Source: Bacteroidales bacterium
GTDB lineage: Bacteria; Bacteroidota; Bacteroidia; Bacteroidales; Tenuifilaceae
Assembly: GCA_003531155.1 (NCBI GenBank)
Contig: DQHR01000090.1
Span: 1-15,829 of the forward strand
Direction of reading: 5' to 3'
DNA: 15,829 bases
Shown here: in pieces, positions 1 through 7,595 of the stretch
Layout of the letters: each line of letters opens with the position of its first letter
Position numbering within the stretch: the stretch's first letter is position 1
Notes under the pieces: generated by a model
What the model was told of the DNA's origin: nothing
Databases searched by the model: none
The model's input: the letters and a program-made list of their open reading frames with translations, nothing else
Position numbers and translations under genes: made by a program

Positions 1-501
1 TAAAAAAAGCATAATTCCTAAATATCTTGGATGTCTGATTAATTTATACGGGCCATTGGTTATCAGTTTATGATTTTCTTGAATTGTAACATTAATACTG
101 AATTGTTTTCCCAGAACCATAATGGACCAATTCATAAGAGAAAATCCTATAAAAACTAGTACTAATCCAATAAATTGAATAGTATTATTCTCACTAATTG
201 TTAAAACTTGATGCCTCTCGAAATAAGGTGATAAAAAAATTATTAGTATAGGCATGATTTGAAGAGTTAGAATTGTGAGCTTTTGGCGTTTTATTATTTT
301 TTTGTTATCGCCATCACCATATCCTCGGCCTTCGTTAGGTACAAATATTACAACCAGAATTGAGAAAATGGCCATCATAATAACAAATGCAAGCCTGAAA
401 GGGTTCATTATAAAACCATCAATATCAGATATTCCCCAACCTAATATTGGTATTAGGACAAATAGAATTAATCCAACTAAAAATGAGATTATTTTTTTCA
501 T
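1..501 (-). CDS. Membrane methyltransferase, ICMT/PEMT-like, C-terminus cut by window edge
   Basis: An open frame runs from an ATG at 501 to the window edge without a stop, giving 167 residues. It begins MKKIISFLVGL and is largely hydrophobic, with membrane segments at about residues 4-24, 34-52, 78-95 and 112-132. Residues 150-162 read GPYKLIRHPRYLG. This matches the conserved GPYxxxRHPxYxG region that binds S-adenosylmethionine in isoprenylcysteine carboxyl methyltransferase and phospholipid methyltransferase-type integral membrane enzymes. Bacterial members methylate mostly unknown small or lipid substrates at the inner membrane, so no substrate can be named. The remaining C-terminal helices, which complete the active site, lie outside the window. 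A plus-strand frame at 275-538 over the same DNA is a shadow. The family call is fairly firm; the start could be slightly different. Confidence 0.75.
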   Translation of the reverse strand, partial: MKKIISFLVGLILFVLIPILGWGISDIDGFIMNPFRLAFVIMMAIFSILVVIFVPNEGRGYGDGDNKKIIKRQKLTILTLQIMPILIIFLSPYFERHQVLTISENNTIQFIGLVLVFIGFSLMNWSIMVLGKQFSINVTIQENHKLITNGPYKLIRHPRYLGIMLFL

Positions 502-552
502 ACAGCTATATTATCATTTTAACGTTAGCATGGTGTAGTTTTAGGTTTTTTA

Positions 553-594
553 TGATGAGGCTTTACTTCACCTTTTCTATTCTTATAGACTATA
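553..594 (+). repeat. Degenerate copy of the dispersed GATGAGGC hairpin module
   Basis: The sequence runs from GATGAGGC through a CTTCACCTTTTC stretch to TATTCTTA. It resembles the better preserved modules at 6795-6850 and 8759-8840, but the right arm of the hairpin is mutated (CTTCACC instead of GCCTCATC). It lies between two minus-strand genes and is probably a decayed fragment of the modular repeat family. Confidence 0.5.
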
Positions 595-643
595 GACTAC
601 GACAATAATCTGACAGAAGTAGACCCTCTGCCAAATGATAGAA

Positions 644-1069
644 CTACTCTTCAGCTTCGTTGCCTTTTGGTAGGAAAAACTCCACCTTGCCACATTGAGG
701 GCAATAATAGATATCGAACGATTCCCTATTGGTCATTAATTCAAATAGATTTCCATATACACCATAAGGAGTTCCTTCATGAAACTTAGAATTACCTTTA
801 GAAATCATAGGTGTTTTGCACCTTAAGCAATCTATTTTTCGGTAGTCTAAACTTTGAGTTGGATCGTAGAGAATGGCATTTATTACTACTTCATGCGAGC
901 AATTTGGACAGTATTTTAACTCAGGGTAGATATCAGCATTACAATTTGGACATTTTTCCGAAAACTCATTCTTAGAGATAATCCTTTCTTCCGAAAAGCT
1001 GTACTGACAACACCAGCAGATATCAAAATTGTCATCAACCTCTGATCTACAGTTAGGGCAAACTTTCAT
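644..1069 (-). CDS. Zinc-ribbon protein of unknown function
   Basis: This 141-residue soluble protein contains six CxxC-type knuckles that group into three zinc ribbons. They are MKVCPNCRSE with CWCC at residues 4-21, CPNC at 40-43 with CPNC at 54-57, and CLRC at about 81-84 with YYCPQCGK near 122-129. The first two pairs resemble the double zinc ribbon (DZR) class. The third spans a longer loop and is followed by a short acidic tail ending in EAEE. Ribbons of this sort bind zinc and often mediate nucleic-acid or protein contacts, but no catalytic residues are visible and no function can be named. The gene stands alone: 142 nt separate it from the membrane methyltransferase downstream on the same strand. 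The coding assignment is firm because the cysteine spacing is preserved throughout. Confidence 0.8.
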   Translation of the reverse strand: MKVCPNCRSEVDDNFDICWCCQYSFSEERIISKNEFSEKCPNCNADIYPELKYCPNCSHEVVINAILYDPTQSLDYRKIDCLRCKTPMISKGNSKFHEGTPYGVYGNLFELMTNRESFDIYYCPQCGKVEFFLPKGNEAEE

Positions 1070-1085
1070 AGTATTAGGGTAATAT

Positions 1086-1331
1086 TTTACTGAAATAGAA
1101 TGTCATGCGTTTCAACCACACAGCCTACCGATGCGATGGAACGCATGTATTAATAAATATAAAACTAGCTATAAACGGGTAACCTACCAAATTGGTATAA
1201 TGCTTAATACGGATAAACCCATGCAGCGAAAGGTAGCAGGCACGGGCAGTAAGAATAAATGGACTTAGCGAAGACATAAGCCCAATAGAAGTACAATGTT
1301 GGATAAAAAAATCCAAACAAATTTCAGTAAA
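1086..1331. repeat. Possible mobile or structured intergenic element with 11-bp inverted ends
   Basis: TTTACTGAAAT at 1086-1096 is exactly repeated in inverted form, ATTTCAGTAAA, at 1321-1331. Inside the 246-bp interval are a nested perfect 8-bp inverted pair (CATGCGTT at 1104-1111 and AACGCATG at 1140-1147) and a small palindrome, TACCAAATTGGTA, around 1187-1199. The phrase TAAACGGGTAA occurs inside (near 1175) and again outside (near 1378). A 63-codon open frame in the interval (1125-1316, minus) shows no domain or signal and is probably not a gene. The element might be a MITE-like or cassette-site relic, but only the inverted repeats are seen. The rest of the 490-nt gap to the next gene shows nothing recognisable. 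Confidence 0.35.
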
Positions 1332-1559
1332 GCGATGATATGTAAGAACTTTTATTGGCTGAATTTGTTTAAATTGTAAACGGGTAAACGAACGAAGAAA
1401 ATCGAATTTGATGCTTTTGTATTTGATTTAAGATAGATACACTCTAACCATTTGAAGTTATTATATGAGATTATTAATCCATCCGAAACAGTGATTTAAC
1501 TTTTACAAAGCAAGGTTTTTTAGATACTTTAAATATTCTGTTTCGTAATACATAAATCA

Positions 1560-1844
1560 ATGGAAGAGAACTTTAATATACAATCGAACAGGTACCAAGC
1601 ATGGACATCTCTTGTTAGAAGATCGCTAAACATGAGAGAGCAGGTAAATATTATGCTTGAGGATAATTCAATGGTTAGAGGGATAGTCATTGAATGCTCT
1701 GAAATGAAAAAAGTTATGGTTTATGAGTCTAATTCTCGATACTCCAGAGAGATACCATGGGTAGTGTTGGTTGAGTGCGAAAATACCTGGGTAGAGTTAG
1801 AATACTCAAACATCCTTTATTTTGCTACCCAAAAAGTTTATTGA
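1560..1844 (+). CDS. Small protein of unknown function, predicted beta-rich
   Basis: This is a 94-residue acidic protein with no signal peptide or membrane segment. From residue 28 the pattern (QVNIMLEDN, RGIVIECSE, KKVMVYES, IPWVVLVE, WVELEYSNILYF) alternates short hydrophobic strands with charged turns, as in a small beta-barrel. The strand-turn-glycine pattern in the first half resembles SH3- or Sm-like barrels, but that is only an impression and the family is not recognised. The start at 1560 is the first ATG of the frame; no convincing ribosome binding site precedes it, which is normal for this phylum. It converges with the ATPase gene downstream, with a repeat between them. The regular hydrophobic pattern argues for a real gene, but it could be part of an older mobile region. 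Confidence 0.55.
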   Translation: MEENFNIQSNRYQAWTSLVRRSLNMREQVNIMLEDNSMVRGIVIECSEMKKVMVYESNSRYSREIPWVVLVECENTWVELEYSNILYFATQKVY

Positions 1845-1926
1845 ATATTTGACTCTGCGCTCAGAAGCAATAAAGTCCAGCGCACAAGATTTCCCTCAAT
1901 TAATACATTCTTATAATTAAGCACCT

Positions 1927-1986
1927 ATACACTTATCAACTTATCTACTTTTCAACTTATTATGCAACCTCATCCGAACGAGGGTT
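1927..1986 (+). repeat. Dispersed modular repeat, copy E
   Basis: The copy contains the CACTTATCAACTTATCTACTT module followed by the CAACCTCATCCGAACGAGGG end module. The same two modules occur in the same order at 3351-3441 and 8361-8417. It lies between two convergent genes. Confidence 0.7.
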
Positions 1987-3106
1987 AATATTGCAAAAAA
2001 TCTCTAAAATTCTCTCTGTTTACAAGTAAATTTTCAGAGTTGTAGGTTGTTGTGAAGGTTTTAGGGAATGAGTATTTTCTCTTTTCGTTCCATTTAAACT
2101 CATAACCAAATAGCTTTCCATTTTGTTCTTCAACATAATCTACCTCCTGTTGCTGCGCTGTTCTCCAAAAGTACTTATTGTGAAACAGGTTTGAATAGTT
2201 TAGTTGCTTTAGCCTTTCGCTTATTAAAAAATTTTCCCATAGCTGCCCAACGTCTTGGCGAGTTGATAATGGCTGTAATTGCCCGATTATAGCGTTCCTA
2301 ATGCCATTGTCGTAGAAGTAGATTTTACGATTCGATTTTATTTCGTTTCGAAGATTTCTACTAAAGGGGTTTAGCCTGAAAATGATAAAGGCTTTTTCAA
2401 GTATACCAATGTACCTTTCGGCTGTTTTGGGGTCAATTCCAACGGTTTCGCCCAGCTCACGAAGCGAAACTTCATTACCCACCTGAAAAGCTATTGCTTG
2501 AAGTAGTTTTTGAATTTCTTCGGGTTTTTTTAGGTTACCGTATATTAGCACATCTTTATAAAGATAGCTATCCGCCAGTTCCATGAGTACTCTGCTCGAA
2601 TCAGCAAGGTTATTGAGCACATCAGGATAAAAACCTAAAACCAATCTATTTTCTAAATCCTGTTCCGATTGTACATATCCAATATGATTTTGCCATTCTT
2701 GCCAAGAGATGGGCCAAAGGTTAAAGCTCCATTTTCTTCCTGTAAGCGGTTCATGGGTTTGTTGAGATAGTTCAAATGCCGATGATCCGCTCATTATCAG
2801 CTGAATGCTTGGGAATTCATCAACTATGAGCTTAGCAGTGATTCCAATCTCATTAATACGTTGTGCTTCATCAATAAAAACAGTTTTGCTATTCCCAAGT
2901 ATCTGTTTAAGTTGCATTAGGTTGGGGCGATTGAGAATTCGCTGGGTTGTGGGGTCGTCGCCATTTAGGATTAGAACACCTGAAACCGATTGTAGTATTG
3001 TCTTTAGCAAGGTTGTTTTACCAACCTGCCGTGGACCGATAACAATAATGGCTTTCCCTTTGTGTAATTTGGAAAGGATATTTTCTTCAAGTGAGCGTTT
3101 AATCAT
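1985..3106 (-). CDS. AAA ATPase with DUF4143 C-terminal domain
   Basis: This 373-residue protein has the standard two-part layout of the AAA_14/DUF4143 family. Residues 20-125 form the P-loop ATPase, with Walker A GPRQVGKTT at 24-32, Walker B TVFIDEAQ at 75-82 and a sensor stretch LIMSGSSAFEL at 103-113. A winged-helix-like linker follows at about 195-245. The C-terminal DUF4143 domain contains EVDYVEEQNGKLFGYEFKWN at 321-340, whose E/D...ExK spacing recalls the PD-(D/E)xK nuclease fold described for this family. Length and motifs are complete. The family is abundant and often present in many copies in Bacteroidota. Its biochemical role is unresolved, with proposals including nucleic-acid handling and links to mobile or toxin-antitoxin regions. 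The gene stands alone, flanked by dispersed repeats, which suits an accessory gene. Confidence 0.93.
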   Translation of the reverse strand: MIKRSLEENILSKLHKGKAIIVIGPRQVGKTTLLKTILQSVSGVLILNGDDPTTQRILNRPNLMQLKQILGNSKTVFIDEAQRINEIGITAKLIVDEFPSIQLIMSGSSAFELSQQTHEPLTGRKWSFNLWPISWQEWQNHIGYVQSEQDLENRLVLGFYPDVLNNLADSSRVLMELADSYLYKDVLIYGNLKKPEEIQKLLQAIAFQVGNEVSLRELGETVGIDPKTAERYIGILEKAFIIFRLNPFSRNLRNEIKSNRKIYFYDNGIRNAIIGQLQPLSTRQDVGQLWENFLISERLKQLNYSNLFHNKYFWRTAQQQEVDYVEEQNGKLFGYEFKWNEKRKYSFPKTFTTTYNSENLLVNRENFRDFLQY

Positions 3107-3199
3107 AACCTTTTTTTACAAATATATAAAATATCTGGATTCAAATCCGCAAATATTATAATAAATAAGGAATTGAATCCTCGAATATTATGAAATTGA

Positions 3200-3441
3200 T
3201 TTTCTAACACAGAGTTCCACCGAGTCCGCGAAAAGTAGCCTCGCGCTCACGATTTCCCCTATTTTTAGGGGGAACACAAGGGGGTAAATTAAAGAAGAAG
3301 CACTGCAGTTTTTTAACCAATAGTTTCCCCGAGCCCAGTACAGAGAGCCTCTTGCACTTATCATCTTGTTAACTTCTCTACTTGTCAACTTATTAGTTTA
3401 TCTACTTATCAGCTTAATACACAACCTTAGCCAAAGGGGTT
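3200..3441 (+). repeat. Dispersed modular repeat, copy C
   Basis: Modules in order are: TTTTCTAACACAGAGTTCCAC at 3200-3220; a G/C hairpin CCCCTA-TTTT-TAGGGG at 3256-3271 followed by AGGGGGTAAAT; CCTCTTGCACTTATC...GTTAACTT at 3348-3375, a 28-bp perfect match to 8877-8904; ACTTATC motifs to 3415; and an ACCTTAGCC end module near 3424. The order is the same as in copies at 6.7 and 8.1 kb. A 66-codon minus frame at 3188-3388 arises from this repeat and is not called. Confidence 0.75.
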
Positions 3442-3449
3442 GAAAGCAG

Positions 3450-3825
3450 TTACATTCCACTGATGTTGAAATTTAACGATTCAGCATCTTTTATCTGTGC
3501 TTTTCCGATTGGTTCTTTGCCCATAGGTTTGCTTTCATATGAGAACATACTAACCGATGAGTTTTCAAAAAACGAAAATATAACTACCATTGAATCAGTG
3601 AATATTCTGCCATCACTGATTTCTCCAGTATAGGGAGTTCATACAGTAATAGCAAAAGGGAAAATTGTTCTTATAGCATCATCGACTACCTGATACCATC
3701 TCACTATCGTATTTTGTTGAAAATATTTGAACTAACTGAACTGATAGTTGCAAAAGACCTTTATTTTTTTCGGATTGTATTATAAAAATTAAACTCTCAA
3801 TGCTCGTTAGCTCTGTTGCATTCAT
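3450..3825 (-). pseudogene. Decayed gene, unrecognised product
   Basis: Three overlapping open stretches on the minus strand can be joined into one protein-like reading of about 125 residues. The first starts at an ATG at 3825 (MNATELTSIESLIFIIQSEK...) and stops near 3681. A second frame picks up after 3732 with FKYFQQNTIVRWYQVVDDAI and ends ...IFPFAITV at an in-frame TGA (3639-3641). The same frame then continues TPYTGEISDGRIFTDSMVVI... to a TAA at 3450-3452. One frameshift and one stop would therefore be needed to interrupt an original gene. The stretches have coding-like composition and no repeats, but no family is recognised. Alternatives are a coincidental set of frames, or recoding at the TGA, for which no supporting hairpin was identified. 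This explains most of the 850-nt gap together with the repeat at 3200-3441. Confidence 0.4.
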
Positions 3826-3914
3826 TTACCCTAGTAATAATTAAAATCATCTCTTCTAATGTTGAGTTTGAACATTTTGTAAAGACTAATGTTTAGGTAT
3901 AACTAATAATATAA

Positions 3915-3928
3915 TTAGGCGCGCCTAA
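3915..3928. promoter_or_regulatory. Predicted DtxR/MntR-type operator
   Basis: TTAGGCGCGCCTAA is a perfect 14-bp palindrome, 31 nt before the ATG of the metal-dependent regulator. The outer arms TTAGG and CCTAA match the arms of the known DtxR/IdeR box (TTAGGTTAG-type palindromes), here with a shorter centre. The position suits autoregulation of the regulator-transporter operon. The -33/-7 elements are not clear; TTTG at 3876-3879 and an AT-rich stretch at 3898-3914 are candidates. Confidence 0.65.
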
Positions 3929-3959
3929 AATTTTTATAAACATTGAATATCGCTACAAT

Positions 3960-4619
3960 ATGAGTACAACCTCAGAGGAAAATTATATTAAAGCCATTTT
4001 CAAACTTTCACACGAGCTAAAAACCGAGGCTACCACCAGTTCCATCGCTGAGCATATGGCAACAAAGGCGTCGTCAGTGACTGACATGGTTCAAAAACTG
4101 GCCGACAAGCACCTTGTGAATTACATAAAGTACCAAGGTGTAACCTTGACTCCAAAGGGTGAAAAAGCAGCGATTAAGATGGTTCGGAAACATCGTTTGT
4201 GGGAACTCTTTTTGTATCAAAAGCTCGGCTTTAAATGGAATGAAATACACGAAATAGCCGAAGAGCTAGAGCATATTAAGTCAGATGTACTCATTGAGAG
4301 GCTCGATAAATTTTTAAACTACCCACAAAAAGATCCTCATGGCGATCCAATTCCCGATAGGAAAGGACACTTTCCAGAAAACAAATCATTTAAGTTAAGC
4401 CAATTAAGCAAAGGGGTTAAAGGGATTGTAGTTGGTGTAAACGATAAAAGTTCAGTGTTCTTGGCGTATTTAGATAAAGTAGGTATTCAGCTCGGGACTG
4501 AATTAGAAATTATTGACTGTAACGAGTTTGACAATTCACTTGATATAAAAGTTAACGATTCGAAATTAATTCATCTTAGCTATCAAGCAATTCAAAACAT
4601 TTTAATGATTGAGAAATGA
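3960..4619 (+). CDS. mntR: DtxR/MntR-family metal-dependent transcriptional regulator
   Basis: This 219-residue cytoplasmic repressor senses Mn(II) or Fe(II) and controls metal uptake. The N-terminal winged helix (about 1-64) includes TTSSIAEHMATKASSVTDMVQKL. The dimerisation and metal domain covers about 65-140, and a FeoA/SH3-like domain about 148-219. Metal ligands of the family are present: H78, E82, H97, E101, E104 and H105 in RKHRLWE and EIHEIAEELEH. Position 101 is Glu, as in manganese sensors, rather than the Cys of DtxR. The positions equivalent to MntR D8 and E11 are N8 and K11, so metal coordination may differ from the Bacillus protein. The stop overlaps the start of the Nramp gene (ATGA, 4616-4619), so the two are co-translated. 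The palindrome at 3915-3928 is the likely operator. Whether it answers to Mn or Fe cannot be fixed from sequence. Confidence 0.92.
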   Translation: MSTTSEENYIKAIFKLSHELKTEATTSSIAEHMATKASSVTDMVQKLADKHLVNYIKYQGVTLTPKGEKAAIKMVRKHRLWELFLYQKLGFKWNEIHEIAEELEHIKSDVLIERLDKFLNYPQKDPHGDPIPDRKGHFPENKSFKLSQLSKGVKGIVVGVNDKSSVFLAYLDKVGIQLGTELEIIDCNEFDNSLDIKVNDSKLIHLSYQAIQNILMIEK

Positions 4620-6505
4620 AAACCTATACAGCCTCCAAATCACTTGAGGAGGTAAATAAAACTATTAACACACAGCATAAAGGAGGTTTCTTTAGAAAAC
4701 TTTTAGCATTTGCTGGCCCAGCATATCTTGTAAGTGTTGGTTATATGGATCCCGGGAACTGGGCCACTGATATTGCGGGCGGGAGCCAGTTTGGCTATAA
4801 GCTAATTTGGGTGCTGCTTATGTCTAACATTATGGCAGTGCTACTGCAAAGCTTAAGCGCACGTCTTGGGATTGTCCGTGGACGTGATTTAGCACAAGCG
4901 TCGAGAGAATCGTATTCTCCCTTTATAAATTTTGTTTTATACATATTGGCAGAAATTGCCATTGCTGCGTGCGACTTAGCGGAAGTGCTCGGAATGGCTA
5001 TAGGGCTTCAGCTACTCTTTGGTCTTCCGCTATTATGGGGAGTATGCCTAACCCTTCTTGATACTTTCCTTTTGCTTTTCTTAATTAACAGGGGAATGCG
5101 CAAAATGGAGGCCTTTATACTCGTATTAGTTGCAACTATAGGAGTGGCATTTCTAATCGAGATGATTTTTGCTAAACCTGACATTGGTGAACTTGTTACA
5201 GGGTTCATTCCCAGCCTGCCTAATAGCGCAGCACTTTATATTGCAATTGGTATTATTGGAGCTACAGTAATGCCTCACAATCTATACCTTCATTCATCGC
5301 TGGTGCAGACCAGGAAATTCGGAAGAAGCGAATCGAAGATTCGAGAAGCCATTAAATTTAACTTCATTGATTCGGTTGTAGCTTTAAACCTTGCATTTTT
5401 TGTAAATGCAGCAATTCTGGTATTGGCAGCCACTACGTTCTACAAAGCGGGGATGTTTAATGTAACTGAGATTAAAGATGCTCATCGGTTTTTGGAGCCG
5501 TTGCTTGGGACACATTGGGCTCCTATGCTATTTGCAGTTGCTTTAATTGCTGCGGGGCAGAGTTCTACTCTTACCGGAACCCTTGCAGGGCAAATAGTAA
5601 TGGAGGGATATCTGAACCTACGAATTCAACCTTGGATTCGTCGTATTATAACCCGACTTATTGCAATCATTCCTGCTGTGCTTACAATTCTCCTTTTGGG
5701 TGAAGGTGCAACGGGGAAACTTCTTATTCTTAGTCAGGTGGTTCTAAGCCTTCAGCTTGGTTTTGCGGTAATCCCATTAATCCATTTTGTGAGCGATAAG
5801 AAAACAATGGGAGTATTTACAATAGGCATAGTCACAAAATTCTTTGCGTGGATTATTGCCGGGATTATTGTTATTCTAAATGCCAAACTGGTAGTTGAAG
5901 TAATCTCTGATTGGCTGCGCAATAGTTCGCATCCGCTGGTCATTCAACTTACGGTTGTTCCAATTACTATAGGAGCAGGTATAATACTGATTTACATTAC
6001 CATTCGTCCATTTTTAAAACGTCTTCTTCTCCGTTCGCTACGATCAACGCACCCAGCTCCTCCATTAGGAGATATCACAACGCCTACAAGATTTTCGCGC
6101 ATTGTTATTGCTATCGACTTCAGCACCATTGATAGCGAGGTAATCAGGTATGCTTTATCGTTAGCTCACTCTGATAGTAAAATATTAATAATACATGTGG
6201 TGGAATCGGTAGGTGCAATAGTTTATGGGCAAGAATCCGATGACTATGAAGCCATTCACGATAAGAACCTCTTAGGTCAATACCAATTAAAGGTTCAAGA
6301 AAAAGGAATTGAGACAAGTGTCTTTTTAGGTTTTGGGAATCCAAAAATTATAATTCCAGAAAAAGTAAATGAGTTCAATGCTGATTTGCTATTAATGGGA
6401 ACGCACGGGCATAAAGGGCTTAAAGATATTGTATTTGGTACAACCATCGATAAGGTGCGCCATAAAGTAAATATTCCCGTGCTCCTGGTTAAAAGGTCAA
6501 AATAG
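4616..6505 (+). CDS. mntH: Nramp divalent metal transporter fused to a universal stress protein domain
   Basis: This 629-residue inner-membrane proton-coupled importer for Mn(II)/Fe(II) has a cytoplasmic C-terminal extension. The Nramp part (about 25-470) shows the helix-1 metal motif DPGN at 45-48 and the helix-6 motif MPHNLYLHSSLVQTRK at 219-234, whose Asp45, Asn48 and Met219 are the expected metal ligands. Eleven or so hydrophobic helices follow the LeuT-like pattern. After a proline-rich linker (478-490), residues 491-627 form a Usp domain: RIVIAIDFS at 495-503, and the ATP-binding signature G-x2-G-x9-G-T at 595-609 (GTHGHKG...FGTT), so nucleotide binding is probably kept. Ordinary MntH proteins are about 400-450 residues, so the Usp part is an added domain. 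Co-translation with the DtxR-type regulator supports a role in metal homeostasis; the Usp part may tune transport to energy or stress state, which is inference. Confidence 0.93.
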   Translation: MKTYTASKSLEEVNKTINTQHKGGFFRKLLAFAGPAYLVSVGYMDPGNWATDIAGGSQFGYKLIWVLLMSNIMAVLLQSLSARLGIVRGRDLAQASRESYSPFINFVLYILAEIAIAACDLAEVLGMAIGLQLLFGLPLLWGVCLTLLDTFLLLFLINRGMRKMEAFILVLVATIGVAFLIEMIFAKPDIGELVTGFIPSLPNSAALYIAIGIIGATVMPHNLYLHSSLVQTRKFGRSESKIREAIKFNFIDSVVALNLAFFVNAAILVLAATTFYKAGMFNVTEIKDAHRFLEPLLGTHWAPMLFAVALIAAGQSSTLTGTLAGQIVMEGYLNLRIQPWIRRIITRLIAIIPAVLTILLLGEGATGKLLILSQVVLSLQLGFAVIPLIHFVSDKKTMGVFTIGIVTKFFAWIIAGIIVILNAKLVVEVISDWLRNSSHPLVIQLTVVPITIGAGIILIYITIRPFLKRLLLRSLRSTHPAPPLGDITTPTRFSRIVIAIDFSTIDSEVIRYALSLAHSDSKILIIHVVESVGAIVYGQESDDYEAIHDKNLLGQYQLKVQEKGIETSVFLGFGNPKIIIPEKVNEFNADLLLMGTHGHKGLKDIVFGTTIDKVRHKVNIPVLLVKRSK

Positions 6506-6678
6506 AATTAATCATTACGAGTGGGCGTGTAAGTAGCTCAAAAGTTCTGCTCACGTTTAATATCATGCTAAGCGCAATCGAAGTACGACCAAAGGCACTT
6601 GTTGTTAAATGTTGAATATCCATCTATTACTCTTAGGTTGAACGGGGTTATGGGTTATTTAAGGTCAATATTATAAAC

Positions 6679-6886
6679 AAACCCTTGCAACGAAAGGTAT
6701 CATTCTAAATTTGTGGAAGTGTTGCAACTTTTCTAACACTGAACTCCACGGAGTTTTACACAGAGTACCACAGAGAAATGTGAACTTTTTTGTTAAGATG
6801 AGGCTGTGCCTCATCTTTTCTATTCTTGCATGCTCCAGCCTGCAGCTATAAACCGCTGAGCGAGGGAATCTCGGCCGAACGAGGGA
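6679..6886 (+). repeat. Dispersed modular repeat, copy A
   Basis: Modules in order are: AAACCCTTGCAACGAAAGG at 6678-6696; TCTAAAT plus a short spacer; TTTTCTAACACTGAACTCCAC from 6729 with CAGAGTACCACAGAGAAA; the GATGAGGC hairpin at 6795-6817; an imperfect TGCATGCTCCAGCCTGCA inverted pair at 6827-6844; and the GGCCGAACGAGGG end at 6873-6885. It is the most complete copy in the window. The stretch 6506-6678 before it shows nothing recognisable. Confidence 0.75.
6795..6820 (+). terminator. Strong hairpin, probable terminator
   Basis: AAGATGAGGC (6795-6804) and GCCTCATCTT (6808-6817) form a perfect 10-bp stem with a 3-nt TGT loop, followed by a short T run. It lies 290 nt after the transporter gene and inside repeat copy A. 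It could end transcription of the mntR-mntH operon before the lipoprotein gene. Confidence 0.6.
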
Positions 6887-6894
6887 AAATTGTG

Positions 6895-6911
6895 ATTATT
6901 TGTCAAATAAT
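6895..6911. promoter_or_regulatory. Perfect palindrome upstream of lipoprotein gene
   Basis: ATTATTTG-T-CAAATAAT is a perfect 8-bp inverted repeat around one central base. It starts just after the end of repeat copy A and lies 46 nt before the ATG of the lipoprotein gene. It could be an operator, and its TTTG could double as a -33 element, but no well-spaced -7 box was found. AT-rich palindromes arise easily by chance. Confidence 0.35.
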
Positions 6912-6957
6912 TATTAACTTAACATAATAATTTCTTTAAACCTTTGACCTTTACACA

Positions 6958-7578
6958 ATGAAAAAACTATTTGTACTATTTTTAATTCCTTTTCTTTTTA
7001 GCTGTAGCAAAGATCAAATTGCAACCGAACAAGTTGAAAGAAATGAAGATTTAATAAGTAAAATAAAAATCTCGGACTATGAGTTAGGTAATTTACTTGC
7101 TAAGGATAAAGATTTTTCAAATTTTATTGAAGAGAATGAGAAACATCAAGCTGAGTTTAAGAATCGTATTAGTAAGTTAGATAAAGAATCGTATATTTAT
7201 TTAAGAGATATAAAACTTAAATACAAAAAATATGATGAATTACTAAAAAATGGTTCAAGGAAAGAATTAGAGTTCTTCAATATGTTGACAGATTATAATT
7301 CAAAGTATGTTTATTCGCTTGAGAAAGTCTTCAAGAAATTAGAGATTTATGACTTTTCACCTGAAGCCATAAAGAATATAATTATTAACAATATTAATAG
7401 CGCTTCAAATTCTCAATCATACACCAAGGATAAATGCCAAGATATATGGGATCAGGTATTTATTGAACAATTCTGCGATTGGGTATATTTTTCTGGTTAC
7501 GATTGGTTTACTGCAATTAATTATGCTTCAAATGCTGCCAATTGGGCATATACAGGATGTGTTATGGCATTATACTAA
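6958..7578 (+). CDS. Predicted lipoprotein of unknown function
   Basis: This 206-residue protein begins MKKLFVLFLIPFLFSCSKDQ. The hydrophobic stretch followed by LFSC is a lipobox, with cleavage before Cys16, so it should be lipidated and exported to the periplasmic or outer-membrane face. The middle (about 25-135) is charged, rich in Lys, Glu and Asn, and probably alpha-helical or coiled-coil. The C-terminal 55 residues change character: they are rich in Trp, Tyr and Phe with three cysteines (KCQDIW, QFCDWV, TGCVMALY), suggesting a small folded or disulfide-bearing tail. No family is recognised. It is followed after 17 nt by another small exported protein, likely in one transcript. Codon use is AT-rich and unlike the dcw genes, suggesting accessory DNA. 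Confidence 0.75.
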   Translation: MKKLFVLFLIPFLFSCSKDQIATEQVERNEDLISKIKISDYELGNLLAKDKDFSNFIEENEKHQAEFKNRISKLDKESYIYLRDIKLKYKKYDELLKNGSRKELEFFNMLTDYNSKYVYSLEKVFKKLEIYDFSPEAIKNIIINNINSASNSQSYTKDKCQDIWDQVFIEQFCDWVYFSGYDWFTAINYASNAANWAYTGCVMALY

Positions 7579-7595
7579 TCTTTAATACTATAAAG

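Noticed and set aside
1125..1316. 63-codon minus-strand frame
   Set aside because: It lies within the inverted-repeat-bounded interval, has no domain, signal or membrane pattern that makes sense, and its composition is intergenic.
2805..3161. 118-codon plus-strand frame opposite the ATPase gene
   Set aside because: The minus strand encodes the conserved Walker motifs there; the plus frame is a shadow.
3188..3388. 66-codon minus-strand frame
   Set aside because: It is generated by repeat copy C; its end shares the VELCVRK reading with the frame at 8176-8376, which comes from the same repeat.
3639..3641. In-frame TGA read as selenocysteine
   Set aside because: A frameshift is also needed to join the gene, no selenoprotein family is recognised and no clear hairpin follows the codon; decay is simpler.
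7542..7595. Upstream start for the small exported protein
   Set aside because: It would overlap the lipoprotein gene and put a non-signal sequence before a clean signal peptide starting at 7596.
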